A DNA stretch of 64,000 bases, taken from positions 2,542,001 through 2,606,000 of the forward strand of contig OZ244893.1 in the NCBI GenBank assembly GCA_965221485.1, in the 5' to 3' direction. The stretch comes from JAJEBT01 sp965221485. GTDB taxonomy: Bacteria; Pseudomonadota; Alphaproteobacteria; MPNO01; UBA830. Position numbers and translations under genes: made by a program. The notes beneath the pieces are model-generated. The model had not been told where the DNA came from, did not search any database, and saw nothing but the letters and a program-made list of their open reading frames with translations. The first letter of the stretch is position 1. Every line of letters begins with the position of its first letter. Shown one piece after another: positions 37,259-45,711 of this stretch.

Positions 37259-38548
37259 TTGAACAATCATACAGGTGTCAGTCCCATCGATCCGGTTGAG
37301 CTTGCCGAAGGGCGCGTGCTCTACGCACCGGCGGTTCGAGCCGGCTCATGGGTTTTTGCGACTGGTCACATGGCCCAGGCCTACGGGGCCGGCATGGCTG
37401 CCGACGTCACACGATCGCGCGCACCGAATGGACAGGGCTCCAAGCGAATGCGTGAGGCCACGCGTATCTTTCGCAATCTTTCCGATGTTCTGGGGAATGC
37501 AGATTCCGGTCTTCACCGCCTTGTTCGGACTGACCAGTACTATACGTCGGTCGCGATGGTCCCGCCATTCCAGGCAGAACGGCGGCGGAGGCTGGGTCAG
37601 GACATTCCTCCCAGTACGTCAATCGTGCAGCAGGGCCTGCTGCTCCCTGGAGCGGAACTGGAAATCCAGGCGATTGCACTCGCCAATGACGGACCCGACA
37701 TTCAGCATCTCGACAATACAGCCCTGAGAGCCCGCGCGACATCGGGATATTCACCTGCCCTCACAGCCGGCGACCTTGTCTTCGTTCCCGGCTGCACAGC
37801 GATGGCGCAAGGTGACGAACCTCGACGGCAGGGTGTCGCGACAGCTGCGCTGATCGAGGAGGGTCTGCAGTGGGGTGGCGAACCGCTTCGCCGCGAAACA
37901 GAATTCATCGTCAACGAACGTCTGATACCGTCACTCGCTCTTGCTGAGGTTTCGCAGGAAGATGTGGTCAAGGCCCAGATCTATCTCACCGAGCCCCGAG
38001 ACTGTGCGGTCGTCGCAGATGTCTGGCATACCGCATTTGAAAATGCTGCACTTTCGATCATCCCATGCGCTGAAAGGGGACTGGCGCCTGTCGGCGGCAA
38101 AATTGAAATCAACGTTATCGCCGCCCGTAAACAGGCTGAAACCATTGACGCCGCAATCGCTACTCCATTTATCAACCAGACCCAGGCCGTGAGGACCGGT
38201 GATCTGCTGTTTCTTTCGGCACTGCTCGCCATTGATGAAGACGGGCTGTCATCCCGGGCAATGGTCGATCCACGTCAGCCGCACTTCATCGATCGTGCAG
38301 AGGCAGAAGCCGAGGTGATACTTGCGGCGGCCGCGCGACTGTGCAACGCCGCCGGCACACATCTTTCCCAGGTCGTGCGCGCCCAACATTTTCTGACCGA
38401 TATCAGCAGCTTTCCTGGCGTTTATCGGGCGTGGCAACGCCATCTTCCCGGCCAGGCGATCCCGTTTTCGGTCATCGAAGTGCCCTCTCCGTTACCTGTT
38501 CCGGAAGCCGCCGTGATGATGGATCTGTGGGTCCATGCACCCGAATAG
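37259..38548 (+). CDS. Three-domain RidA (YjgF/UK114) family protein
   Basis: A 429-residue protein made of three successive Rid-like domains (roughly 1-140, 140-290, 290-429). Each has the family pattern of a strand such as WVFATGHMA, LVFVPGCTA or LLFLSALLA, followed by VLGNA/VKAQIYLT/VVRAQHFLT type segments near the middle or end. Single-domain Rid proteins remove reactive enamine/imine intermediates; the role of a triple form is unknown. The start is TTG with CAGGGA nine bases upstream. The gene diverges from selA and is followed by a cupin gene. Confidence 0.82.
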   Translation: MNNHTGVSPIDPVELAEGRVLYAPAVRAGSWVFATGHMAQAYGAGMAADVTRSRAPNGQGSKRMREATRIFRNLSDVLGNADSGLHRLVRTDQYYTSVAMVPPFQAERRRRLGQDIPPSTSIVQQGLLLPGAELEIQAIALANDGPDIQHLDNTALRARATSGYSPALTAGDLVFVPGCTAMAQGDEPRRQGVATAALIEEGLQWGGEPLRRETEFIVNERLIPSLALAEVSQEDVVKAQIYLTEPRDCAVVADVWHTAFENAALSIIPCAERGLAPVGGKIEINVIAARKQAETIDAAIATPFINQTQAVRTGDLLFLSALLAIDEDGLSSRAMVDPRQPHFIDRAEAEAEVILAAAARLCNAAGTHLSQVVRAQHFLTDISSFPGVYRAWQRHLPGQAIPFSVIEVPSPLPVPEAAVMMDLWVHAPE

Positions 38549-38674
38549 CGCTGTCGTATCCGACCGCAGGCTATGCACCCGGGGAACGCAGCAAGACCTG
38601 ACCGCAGTTCTCAAACAAGGCGTCCCGAATGGGGTTTGCGCCCGAGACAATGAAACAAAGGAAGGAAAGAACAC

Positions 38675-39217
38675 ATGGTGAGACCTGTCCGACGCGTCGT
38701 CACCGGACACGATTCCGGGGGCAAGGCTGTCATTGTCATTGACGGAAATGCTCCCAATGTCCGCATCCGCCAGCACGGAACGTCCTCCACACAGCTGTGG
38801 AGGACATTTGCTACGCCAGCCGACAATACCGGTGCGGAGGATCCGGCCCTGGGAGACGTCCCGCTCAGCCCCCCGCCGGGCGGTTCGGTCTTTCGTATCG
38901 TGGAATTCATGCCTGAGACGACGATCGAAACTCCCGTCGAGGGCGACACACTGGCCCGCACCCTCGGCGCGCACCAACCGGAAGGACAAGCATTCAGGCA
39001 CCCTGGCTCACACCGCACGGACAGCATTGATTACGCCATTGTCATGTCCGGCGAAATCGACCTGTGGCTGGATGACGAGAAGGACGATGTTCACGTCAAG
39101 GCGGGCGATGTCGTGATCCAGCGCGGAACCAATCACGCCTGGGTTAACCGGGGAGACAAACCCTGCCAGATTGCCTTCATCCTGATCGACGCGCTGCCGG
39201 CTGACGAAACAGCTTGA
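38675..39217 (+). CDS. Cupin-domain protein
   Basis: A 180-residue protein whose second half is a small cupin barrel: HRTDSIDYAIVMSGEIDLWLDDE, then VHVKAGDVVIQRGTNHAWVNRG, the two conserved cupin motifs with metal-binding residues. GGAAGG lies just before the ATG. Cupins of this layout often are dioxygenases, isomerases or small-molecule sensors. It is 126 bp downstream of the Rid protein and may share its transcript; substrate unknown. Confidence 0.8.
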   Translation: MVRPVRRVVTGHDSGGKAVIVIDGNAPNVRIRQHGTSSTQLWRTFATPADNTGAEDPALGDVPLSPPPGGSVFRIVEFMPETTIETPVEGDTLARTLGAHQPEGQAFRHPGSHRTDSIDYAIVMSGEIDLWLDDEKDDVHVKAGDVVIQRGTNHAWVNRGDKPCQIAFILIDALPADETA

Positions 39218-39678
39218 ACACGGGCGGATCATCGCATCGGAACGGTCCGGAGGAGTCGCCGGGACCGATCACATCGACAGAAGTGGGTCGGATCCACGTG
39301 CCGTCCGGGACGAAGAACTGTCGGGTCTTCGCTATTGCAATCCTGATGAAGTGTTTTGTCAGGCACTTGACGCGCTTGACCTCCATCCAGACTGACGCAA
39401 GACAGGACCAACACCACGGACAGGAATTCTTTGGTATCTGGTCGCTACCAAGGCGGTATGTCATTGCCTGTTGGGGGCGGCGTGGTGTTAAAGGAACCTG
39501 TGACCAAACGAGCCGAAGGCAGGGCTGTTCCTAGTCTGGTTGTTTCTTCGCTCTCAAAACCTCGCTTTTATCTGCCAATTCTACTGCTATATGTAGTCTC
39601 TGAGAGAGTCGGCTGTCGCGCTAGGCAGCGTTGCATTTCGGAGTTTAATCCGGGTTGTCTTTTATTCGGGAGGAAGCC
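39218..39678. other. Gap upstream of the cas locus
   Basis: No gene is recognisable. The region is richer in A/T towards cas3 and contains TGCTATATG (about 39585-39593), which could be an extended -10 for cas3, without a convincing -35. GGGAGG precedes the cas3 GTG start. Confidence 0.4.
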
Positions 39679-42204
39679 GTGGAATCAATTTTCGATTGGC
39701 CAGGCAAATCGGACGATCAGGGCAACACCTATCCAGCAGTTCGGCATATGCTGGATGTCGCGGCCTGCGCCGAGAGGCTGATCGAGCGGCACGTTGCGTT
39801 TCTCCACCTTTCCCGCGCGCAGCACAGGGCGCTGACGGTTCTGATCGCGCTGCATGATGTCGGGAAATTGTCGGAATCCTTCCGCGCCTTGGTCCAAAAC
39901 CACGAAACCGGCTCTCCATTACACTGGGAATTGTCGGATTTCCTGTTGCGGGACAGCCTGGAGGATCTTCTCTGCGAGCTTGGCGCCTGCCGCGATGCGC
40001 GCCAGGAGCTCTATGCGGCCGTGGCCGGACATCATGGCCGACCGCCATCGATAACAGACCAACGAGAGGGGAGAAAACGAAAGCGCGCCATCGGGGAGGG
40101 CGAAGCAGTAGGGCGGGAGTGGGTTGCACAACTCCTCGGGTTGTTTCCCGGAGCCTCGCTGGAGGATATAGCGCCGGACGACGCCAAAAAGTTGAGCTGG
40201 GCGCTTAGCGGCCTGACGATCGTCTCCGACTGGGTGGGCTCCAACCAGGAGTGGTTTCCCTTCAAACCGGAGAGCCGAAACATCCATGAGGCTCTAACCC
40301 TTGCTCGAAAGAGTGCAGCGATCGCGGTCGAGCAGGCCGGTCTGGCCCCACCCGGTCCGCGCACGCCCGATCCAGCAGTGCCGCTCGGCATGACCAATCT
40401 GCGCCCGATGCAGTGGGCTGTGTCTCAGGTAATGCTTGCAGACGGCCCCAAACTCGCCGTCATCGAAGATTCCACCGGCACGGGCAAGACGGAGGCCGCG
40501 CTCATCCTGGCGCAGCGCATGATAGCTTCCGGCAAGGCGCGTGGGCTGTTCTTCGCTCTACCGACCATGGCGACGTCCGACGCCATGCTGGACCGGGTGC
40601 GGCGGCATGCGCCGGCGCTGTTCGCGGAGCCGCCATCCGTGCTGCTGACTCACAGCCGCGCCGTGCTGAGCCGCAGGATGCGCGCCCTCTACGCCACCGT
40701 CTCGGATAACACGCCGGAGGCCGAGGGCGGCGCCTGGCTGACCGACAGCCGACGTCGGGCACTGCTGGCGACGGTGGGTGTGGGAACGGTAGATCAAGCC
40801 TTGCTCGGCATCCTGCCCACGCGCTTCTCAACACTGAGGCTGTTCGGGCTCGCGGACAAGGTGCTGATCGTGGATGAGGCGCACAGCTACGAACCCTACA
40901 TGAAAGAGCAACTCGAGGCGCTGCTCAGGATGCAGGCGCGACTTGGAGGATCGGCCATCCTGATGACCGCGACACTGCCGCTCGCCATGCGCCGTGCCTA
41001 TGTCGCAGCGTTCCGGGACGGGCTGGGCAAAGCGGAGCGGTCACTCGCAACCTCTTGCTATCCCGGCCTGCACCTTGTCGGCCACGATGTGCAGAGCCAT
41101 ACCGTCGATCCTGCAAGCGCGAGCGTGCGAACCGTTTCGGTCAGGCGACTGTCGAGCGCTGACAGCGCGTTCGATTTGCTGATGGGAGCAGCCGAGAGCG
41201 GAGCCGCCGCCGTCTGGGTGCGCAACGCGGTCGATGACGCCATCGAGGCGATAGACGAGTTGCGCCAACGGGGCGTCGAGGCGGATTTGCTGCATGCCCG
41301 TTTCGCCATGACCGACCGTCTTCGGCATGAACAGGCGCTGATGCGGCGGTTCGGCAGGGACGGAGAGGGGCGCCGGGGACGCATTCTGGTGGCGACGCAG
41401 GTGGTCGAGGCTTCGCTGGATCTCGACTTCGACGCCATGGTCTCCGATCTGGCGCCCATCGGTTCGCTGATCCAGAGAGCGGGACGGCTCTGGCGTCATA
41501 TGGACCTGCGTCCCGCGCGTGAGCGGCCTGTGCCAGGGCCGCGCTTGCATGTGGTCTCGCCGGACCCGGACAGTGCGGAAGGAGAGCACTGGCTGCTGGA
41601 TGTGCTGGGCCGGGGCGCCTGGGTCTATCGCCTTGACGAGCAGTGGCTGACGGCGAAGGCGATCTTCGACGCGGGCGAGATCGCAGCTCCGGGTGGGTTG
41701 CGCGCCCTGATCGAGGCCGTACATGGCGACGCTCGGCCGGAAGTGCCGTCGGCGCTCACCAAGGCGGCGTTGGAGGCCGAAGGCCGCGCATGGGCGGAAA
41801 CCGGCCTGGCGCGCCGCAATATCGTGGACGGTGACGCCGGCTATCGACGGGGAAATCGAGGCGCGGTCGGAGATGACGCCCAATTCCCGACTCGCCTCGG
41901 AGAACCACAGGTGACGCTGGTACTCGCGCGGCGGCGCGGCGACGAACTAGTTCCATGGGCCGATCACGAGGATCCGGATATAGCCTGGGCGCTCTCCGAA
42001 CTGTCGACCTCCCGGAAGCGGTTCGAGCGGTTGCTTCCGAACCAGGACACTCCCGAGATTCGAGTCGTCAAGCGTCACTGGCCCGAGTGGCGGCAACGAA
42101 ACCACTGGCTCTGTGTGGTCGAAGCCGGTTGTGTGAACGGCGACCGGCTCCTATATACTTCTGATGAAGGGCTAAGAATCGATTCCCCGCCGTCTCGGGG
42201 ATGA
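39679..42204 (+). CDS. cas3: CRISPR-associated helicase/nuclease Cas3 (type I-E)
   Basis: An 841-residue fused HD nuclease-helicase that degrades DNA recognised by Cascade. HD-domain residues are H23, H59-D60 (IALHDVGKLSESF) and VAGHHGRPPS. Helicase motifs are STGTGKTEAAL (Walker A), LIVDEAHSYEPY (DEAH), LMTATLP and LIQRAGRLWRH. The GTG start was chosen for GGGAGG six bases upstream; a TTG at 39655 is possible. The last codons overlap a pseudo-CRISPR repeat that contains the TGA stop. A gap of about 400 bp separates it from cse1, so the two have separate promoters. Confidence 0.96.
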   Translation: MESIFDWPGKSDDQGNTYPAVRHMLDVAACAERLIERHVAFLHLSRAQHRALTVLIALHDVGKLSESFRALVQNHETGSPLHWELSDFLLRDSLEDLLCELGACRDARQELYAAVAGHHGRPPSITDQREGRKRKRAIGEGEAVGREWVAQLLGLFPGASLEDIAPDDAKKLSWALSGLTIVSDWVGSNQEWFPFKPESRNIHEALTLARKSAAIAVEQAGLAPPGPRTPDPAVPLGMTNLRPMQWAVSQVMLADGPKLAVIEDSTGTGKTEAALILAQRMIASGKARGLFFALPTMATSDAMLDRVRRHAPALFAEPPSVLLTHSRAVLSRRMRALYATVSDNTPEAEGGAWLTDSRRRALLATVGVGTVDQALLGILPTRFSTLRLFGLADKVLIVDEAHSYEPYMKEQLEALLRMQARLGGSAILMTATLPLAMRRAYVAAFRDGLGKAERSLATSCYPGLHLVGHDVQSHTVDPASASVRTVSVRRLSSADSAFDLLMGAAESGAAAVWVRNAVDDAIEAIDELRQRGVEADLLHARFAMTDRLRHEQALMRRFGRDGEGRRGRILVATQVVEASLDLDFDAMVSDLAPIGSLIQRAGRLWRHMDLRPARERPVPGPRLHVVSPDPDSAEGEHWLLDVLGRGAWVYRLDEQWLTAKAIFDAGEIAAPGGLRALIEAVHGDARPEVPSALTKAALEAEGRAWAETGLARRNIVDGDAGYRRGNRGAVGDDAQFPTRLGEPQVTLVLARRRGDELVPWADHEDPDIAWALSELSTSRKRFERLLPNQDTPEIRVVKRHWPEWRQRNHWLCVVEAGCVNGDRLLYTSDEGLRIDSPPSRG
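42129..42159 (+). promoter_or_regulatory. Promoter-like sequence in the cas3 tail, ahead of the mini-CRISPR
   Basis: TTGTGT (42129-42134), 17 nt, then TATATA, with overlapping TATACT (42154-42159). A transcript from here would start around 42165, about 15 nt before the first pseudo-repeat. Seen by eye; no experimental support. Confidence 0.45.
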
Positions 42205-42270
42205 CCCATCGTGGTAGCGGTTGCGGAGGGATTTCTCCGGTTAGTTGCCTGCTCTTGCGGGTGTCCGATT
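42180..42270 (+). ncRNA. CreR-like crRNA-resembling guide (degenerate mini-CRISPR)
   Basis: Two degenerate copies of the locus repeat frame one spacer-length segment. Pseudo-repeat 1 (42180-42208) matches the array repeat at 21 of 29 positions, keeps a CCCCG/CGGGG stem and a 5'-handle-like ATGACCCA (array handle ATGAACCG). Pseudo-repeat 2 (about 42242-42270) keeps a GCCTGC/GCGGGT hairpin. The two begin 62 bp apart, close to the 61-bp array period. The pseudo-spacer begins at 42209 with TCGTGGTAGCGGTTGCGG and matches the cse1 promoter. Cas6e processing would yield a crRNA-like guide. Such crRNA-like regulators of cas genes (CreR) are known in other CRISPR loci. Confidence 0.7.
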
Positions 42271-42299
42271 GTCGTTGGGGTTGGGGTAAATCTTTTATT

Positions 42300-42344
42300 A
42301 TGTCGTGAGAGCGGTTGCGATTCGGAACCCGAATGTCATATATT
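42300..42344 (+). promoter_or_regulatory. cse1 promoter with protospacer for the CreR-like guide
   Basis: TTGCGA (42315-42320), 18 nt, TATATT (42339-42344) form a plausible promoter for cse1-cas2. The sequence from 42303, TCGTGAGAGCGGTTGCG, matches the pseudo-spacer at 15 of its first 17 positions (mismatches at 6 and 7) and is preceded by ATG at 42300-42302, a functional type I-E PAM. The matched stretch covers the -35 element, so bound Cascade would block transcription. Confidence 0.65.
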
Positions 42345-42374
42345 GGGGACCGCAACATCTCGCGCACATATACG

Positions 42375-42438
42375 TTAAAGGAGAAAAATAGATGCCCTGC
42401 ATGAAATTAAAGGAGAAAAATAGATGCCCTGCATGAAA
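42375..42438 (+). repeat. Perfect 32-bp tandem duplication with ribosome-binding site
   Basis: Two identical back-to-back copies (42375-42406 and 42407-42438). Each contains AAAGGAG, a short A-rich spacer and ATGCCCTGCATGAAA, so each copy is a ready-made translation start. The first copy would encode a 14-residue peptide ending within the second; the second opens a 57-codon frame. Confidence 0.9.
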
Positions 42439-42597
42439 TTTTTTGGACTGCTGTTCCAGAGGCACAACACAACCTCTCGTTTGTCGCTCGCCGTAGGGTT
42501 GTGGCAGCGGAGCGAACCGCACGTAGATGCAGCCGAGCGTCAGCCTCGTTTCCTGATGTTGCTAGGTCCGTTCGGCCCGTATGACAGCGTGGGATAA
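42424..42597 (+). CDS. Small ORF directly upstream of cse1
   Basis: A 57-codon frame starting ATGCCCTGCATGAAA with a strong AAAGGAG eight bases upstream and ending TAA five bases before the cse1 ATG. The peptide (MPCMKFFGLLF..., then RHNTTSRLSLAVGLWQ) resembles nothing I know. cse1 has only a weak ribosome-binding site (GGGAT), so translation of this ORF may be needed to load ribosomes onto cse1. It may be a leader peptide, or a small toxin-like element tied to the CreR-like guide. Existence is supported by the ribosome-binding site and position only. Confidence 0.45.
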   Translation: MPCMKFFGLLFQRHNTTSRLSLAVGLWQRSEPHVDAAERQPRFLMLLGPFGPYDSVG

Positions 42598-42602
42598 TAC
42601 CG

Positions 42603-44105
42603 ATGGTCCTCAACCTGCTGCGCGACCCTTGGATACCGGTCATTCGGGACGGACTGGTCGTTGCCATCCGACCCGACCAAATAGCGGAGCCTAGTGTGAG
42701 CAGGCTCACCTGGTCTCGGTCGGATTTCAACCTCGCCAGTCTCGAATTGCTGATCGGGCTAATTTCAATGGCCGATCCGCCCGTGAGCGACGCCGAATGG
42801 CGCTCCCGCCTCGACCAGCCCGATGCCGACCGGCTTCGCAAGGCGTTGGCACCGTTCGCGCCATATTTTGAGATTACCGGCGACGGGCCGCGCTTCCTAC
42901 AGGACCTGGAGCCGTTCGAGCGGGAAGCCGGCGCTTCCGATGTAAGGACAGTCGATATGCTCTTCATCGACTCGGCCGGCCAAGACACCGCCCGGAACAA
43001 TGCAGACTTGATGGTCAAGCGCAACCGCTTCACGTCTCTGCCAGCGGCTGAGGCCGCCATGGCGCTTTATACTCTCCAAGCCTATGCACCGAGCGGCGGC
43101 AGAGGCAATCGGACCTCCATGCGCGGCGGCGGACCGATGACGACCCTGGTCCAGCCCCTCGAGCAGCCCGACAGGCCTGCGTCCCTTTGGCGGCTGGTGT
43201 TCGCCAATGTCCGTCCCGGCCGAGCGCTAGACACCGGCGAGGCAGCAAAGGCTCTGCCTTGGCTGCGCCCGACGCCCACCTCGGAAAGCAACCAAGTGGT
43301 GACCGAGAAGGAAACGCATCCGCTTCAGGCGTTCTTCGGTATGCCCCGGCGACTCAGGCTGATGTTCGACGGTGAGTACGTCACAGGCGTCGTGCAGCGA
43401 CCCTATGGTGCAAACTATGCGGCGTGGCAACATCCTTTGACGCCATATTACCGCCCGAACGAGAGCGCCGCCGAGTGGCTGCCGGTCCGGCCTCATCCCG
43501 GACGCCTCAGCTACCGGAACTGGTCCGGGATCCTCATGCGGGCGGGTAAAAACGCCAAAGGATTGCGCCGCGCTGCCATAACCGTTGATGAATTCCTAGA
43601 ACCCAACACTATGCCTTGCGAGATAATGGCCGGTGGCTGGGCCATGGACAAAATGAAGCCGCTCGACTTCTTTCTCGACCGTTACCCGGCTTTTCCGGGG
43701 CTGAACGACGAGGATGCGGATCGAATACACCGGCTGGTGGAGACGGCCAACACGGCGTCGGGCGCGCTTCGCCGCGCGCTCAAAACTGCCTGCCGGCTTG
43801 ACGGCGAAACCGCCACCACCGTGACCGAATCCTTTTTTGCCGAAACAGAGCAGGCATTCGGCGAAAAAGTCCGTCGCATCGCTGATAACGAAGGCGCTCA
43901 GATCGAGGCGGATTGGCACCGAATATTGCGCTACCAAGTGCTTCGCATGTTCGACGAGCGCGTCGTCTCAGGCCTTTCAGACCGCGATGTCGCGTCGATC
44001 AAACGGCAACTCGGCGCTAGGCAGAAACTCCGCGCCACGGTAGACCGGCAGGTTCGAAGAGACCTCGGGCTGCCCGTACCCAGCAACAAGGAGAAACGAA
44101 GATGA
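42603..44105 (+). CDS. cse1: Type I-E Cascade large subunit Cse1 (Cas8e)
   Basis: A 500-residue large subunit that recognises the PAM and recruits Cas3. Family features are NLLRDPWIPVI at the N-terminus, FLQDLEPF, NADLMVKRNRF, and GGRGNRTSMRGGGPMTT, then the C-terminal helical bundle. Its stop overlaps the cse2 start (ATGA). It is the first cas gene after the CreR-like element and small ORF, so its promoter controls Cascade and adaptation genes. Confidence 0.95.
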   Translation: MVLNLLRDPWIPVIRDGLVVAIRPDQIAEPSVSRLTWSRSDFNLASLELLIGLISMADPPVSDAEWRSRLDQPDADRLRKALAPFAPYFEITGDGPRFLQDLEPFEREAGASDVRTVDMLFIDSAGQDTARNNADLMVKRNRFTSLPAAEAAMALYTLQAYAPSGGRGNRTSMRGGGPMTTLVQPLEQPDRPASLWRLVFANVRPGRALDTGEAAKALPWLRPTPTSESNQVVTEKETHPLQAFFGMPRRLRLMFDGEYVTGVVQRPYGANYAAWQHPLTPYYRPNESAAEWLPVRPHPGRLSYRNWSGILMRAGKNAKGLRRAAITVDEFLEPNTMPCEIMAGGWAMDKMKPLDFFLDRYPAFPGLNDEDADRIHRLVETANTASGALRRALKTACRLDGETATTVTESFFAETEQAFGEKVRRIADNEGAQIEADWHRILRYQVLRMFDERVVSGLSDRDVASIKRQLGARQKLRATVDRQVRRDLGLPVPSNKEKRR

Positions 44106-44635
44106 CAGATGAAAATCGCGTCGGCAGCATCGTCACCGCTTGGTATGCGGCGGTGCTTGATGGCGGCAGCGGCGCGGCACGCGCCGCCCGCGCCCGCTTG
44201 CGGCGCTGCCAAACTCCTGCCGAGGCGCTGGCGCTGGCGGAAACGCACGAACTTTTCAGTCGGCTCCGCACCCACGATCATGGTTCGACAAAAAGACCAG
44301 ATCAGCTGGCCCTCTTGGCCACGACCTTCGCCCACCTCAAGGACATTCGAGGCGACGCTCTCGCCATTACCTTCGGCCGCAAGTTGAGTCGGGACGGGCC
44401 ACGCCAGTTGAGCGAATTGCGGTTCCAGGCCCTAATTCGCGCCTCCAACCACCGGGAACTGATCCGCCCCCTGCGTCGCTGCCTAGCGGTTCTGGGCTCC
44501 AAACGTGCCTGTGATGGGTGGAGGTTGGCGGAGGATCTCTATTGGTGGGGCGAACGGGAGCGCAACCGGTGGTGTTTCCAATATTTCGGCGCCTCGCCTG
44601 CCGAAACCCATGAAGAAGAGGAGATTGTGTCGTGA
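44102..44635 (+). CDS. cse2: Type I-E Cascade small subunit Cse2 (Cas11)
   Basis: A 177-residue helical protein that stabilises the R-loop as a dimer along the Cascade belly. It shows AAVLDGGSGAARAARARLRRC, HLKDIRG, RQLSELRFQALIRA, and a C-terminal WWGERERNRWCFQYF, as in Cse2 proteins. Overlaps cse1 and cas7e by 4 bp each, so the genes are translationally coupled. Confidence 0.93.
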   Translation: MTDENRVGSIVTAWYAAVLDGGSGAARAARARLRRCQTPAEALALAETHELFSRLRTHDHGSTKRPDQLALLATTFAHLKDIRGDALAITFGRKLSRDGPRQLSELRFQALIRASNHRELIRPLRRCLAVLGSKRACDGWRLAEDLYWWGERERNRWCFQYFGASPAETHEEEEIVS

Positions 44636-45711
44636 CACGCTTCGTTCAACTGCATTTTCTGACGGTATACCCACCTTCCAATCCCAACCGAGACGATATG
44701 GGCCGTCCCAAAACAGCGGTCTACGGCGGAGTGTCCCGGCTGCGGCTGTCATCACAATCCTTGAAGCGAGCGGCCCGGCTTTCGCCCGCGATGTCCGATG
44801 CCCTCAAAGGCCATATGGGCGAGCGCACGCAGCGTCTTGGCGAAATTTTAGTCCAACATCTGCGGGAGTGTGGCGCCGACGACAAGCAGGCCCGCGTCAT
44901 CGCCGGTGAGGTTGCCGGAATCTTTGGCAAGCTGGATGATGCAGCCGTAAAGAAAGACCCTGACCATGTACGCATCCGGCAGCTCGCTTTTATTTCGCCT
45001 GACGAGCGACAGGCCGCGCTAGATATGGCAGAACGAGCGCTCTCCGGCGAGGCCCTCGAAAAGGAGGTCAGAGCGCGCGGCAAGAAGGTTTTGCGCACCG
45101 CCGACGGGGCAGTGGACCTCGCCATGTTTGGCCGCATGATGGCCGATGCGCCGGATTTCAATCGAGAGGCAGCAGTGCAGGTATCACATGCGATCACAAC
45201 GCACGGGGCTGATGTCGAGGATGACTATTACACCGCCGTCGACGACCTCAAGCGGCCGTCCGAAGATATGGGCGCAGGCTTTATAGATGAGGCTGGGTTC
45301 GGATCCGGTGTCTATTATCTCTATGTCTGCGTCGACACTGAACGTTTGTTGGAAAATCTCGCTGGGGATCGCGAGCTAGCCCGGCGGGCGTTGGAAGCGG
45401 CTACTGAGGCATTTGCCACCGCAACACCCTCCGGCAAGCGCAATAGCTACAGCCATCACACACGTGCGTCCTACATTCGTGCGGAAGCCGGCGAGCAACA
45501 GCCGCGCAGTCTAGCTTCCGCCTTTTTAAAGCCCGTGACCGGCAGAGATCTGCTTGGCGCTTCAGTCGTCGCGCTGCGCAGGGCTGCCAAGGAAATGGAC
45601 CGGGCCTATGGGGTACTGGCCGACTCCACGCTGGAGATGAACATGGAAGAAGGCATCGGCACGCTGGCCGAGGTCCGGGCGTTCGTTGCTGGTCAATTCG
45701 GCAATGCGTGA
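44632..45711 (+). CDS. cas7: Type I-E Cascade backbone Cas7e (Cse4/CasC)
   Basis: A 359-residue RAMP-fold backbone subunit, six copies of which coat the crRNA. The start FVQLHFLTVYPPSNPNRDD, SRLRLSSQSLKRA, then PDFNREAAVQVSHAITTH, DDYYTAVDDL, and GSGVYYLYVCVD are diagnostic. The start is GTG inside the end of cse2. Its end overlaps the cas5e start. Confidence 0.96.
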   Translation: MTRFVQLHFLTVYPPSNPNRDDMGRPKTAVYGGVSRLRLSSQSLKRAARLSPAMSDALKGHMGERTQRLGEILVQHLRECGADDKQARVIAGEVAGIFGKLDDAAVKKDPDHVRIRQLAFISPDERQAALDMAERALSGEALEKEVRARGKKVLRTADGAVDLAMFGRMMADAPDFNREAAVQVSHAITTHGADVEDDYYTAVDDLKRPSEDMGAGFIDEAGFGSGVYYLYVCVDTERLLENLAGDRELARRALEAATEAFATATPSGKRNSYSHHTRASYIRAEAGEQQPRSLASAFLKPVTGRDLLGASVVALRRAAKEMDRAYGVLADSTLEMNMEEGIGTLAEVRAFVAGQFGNA

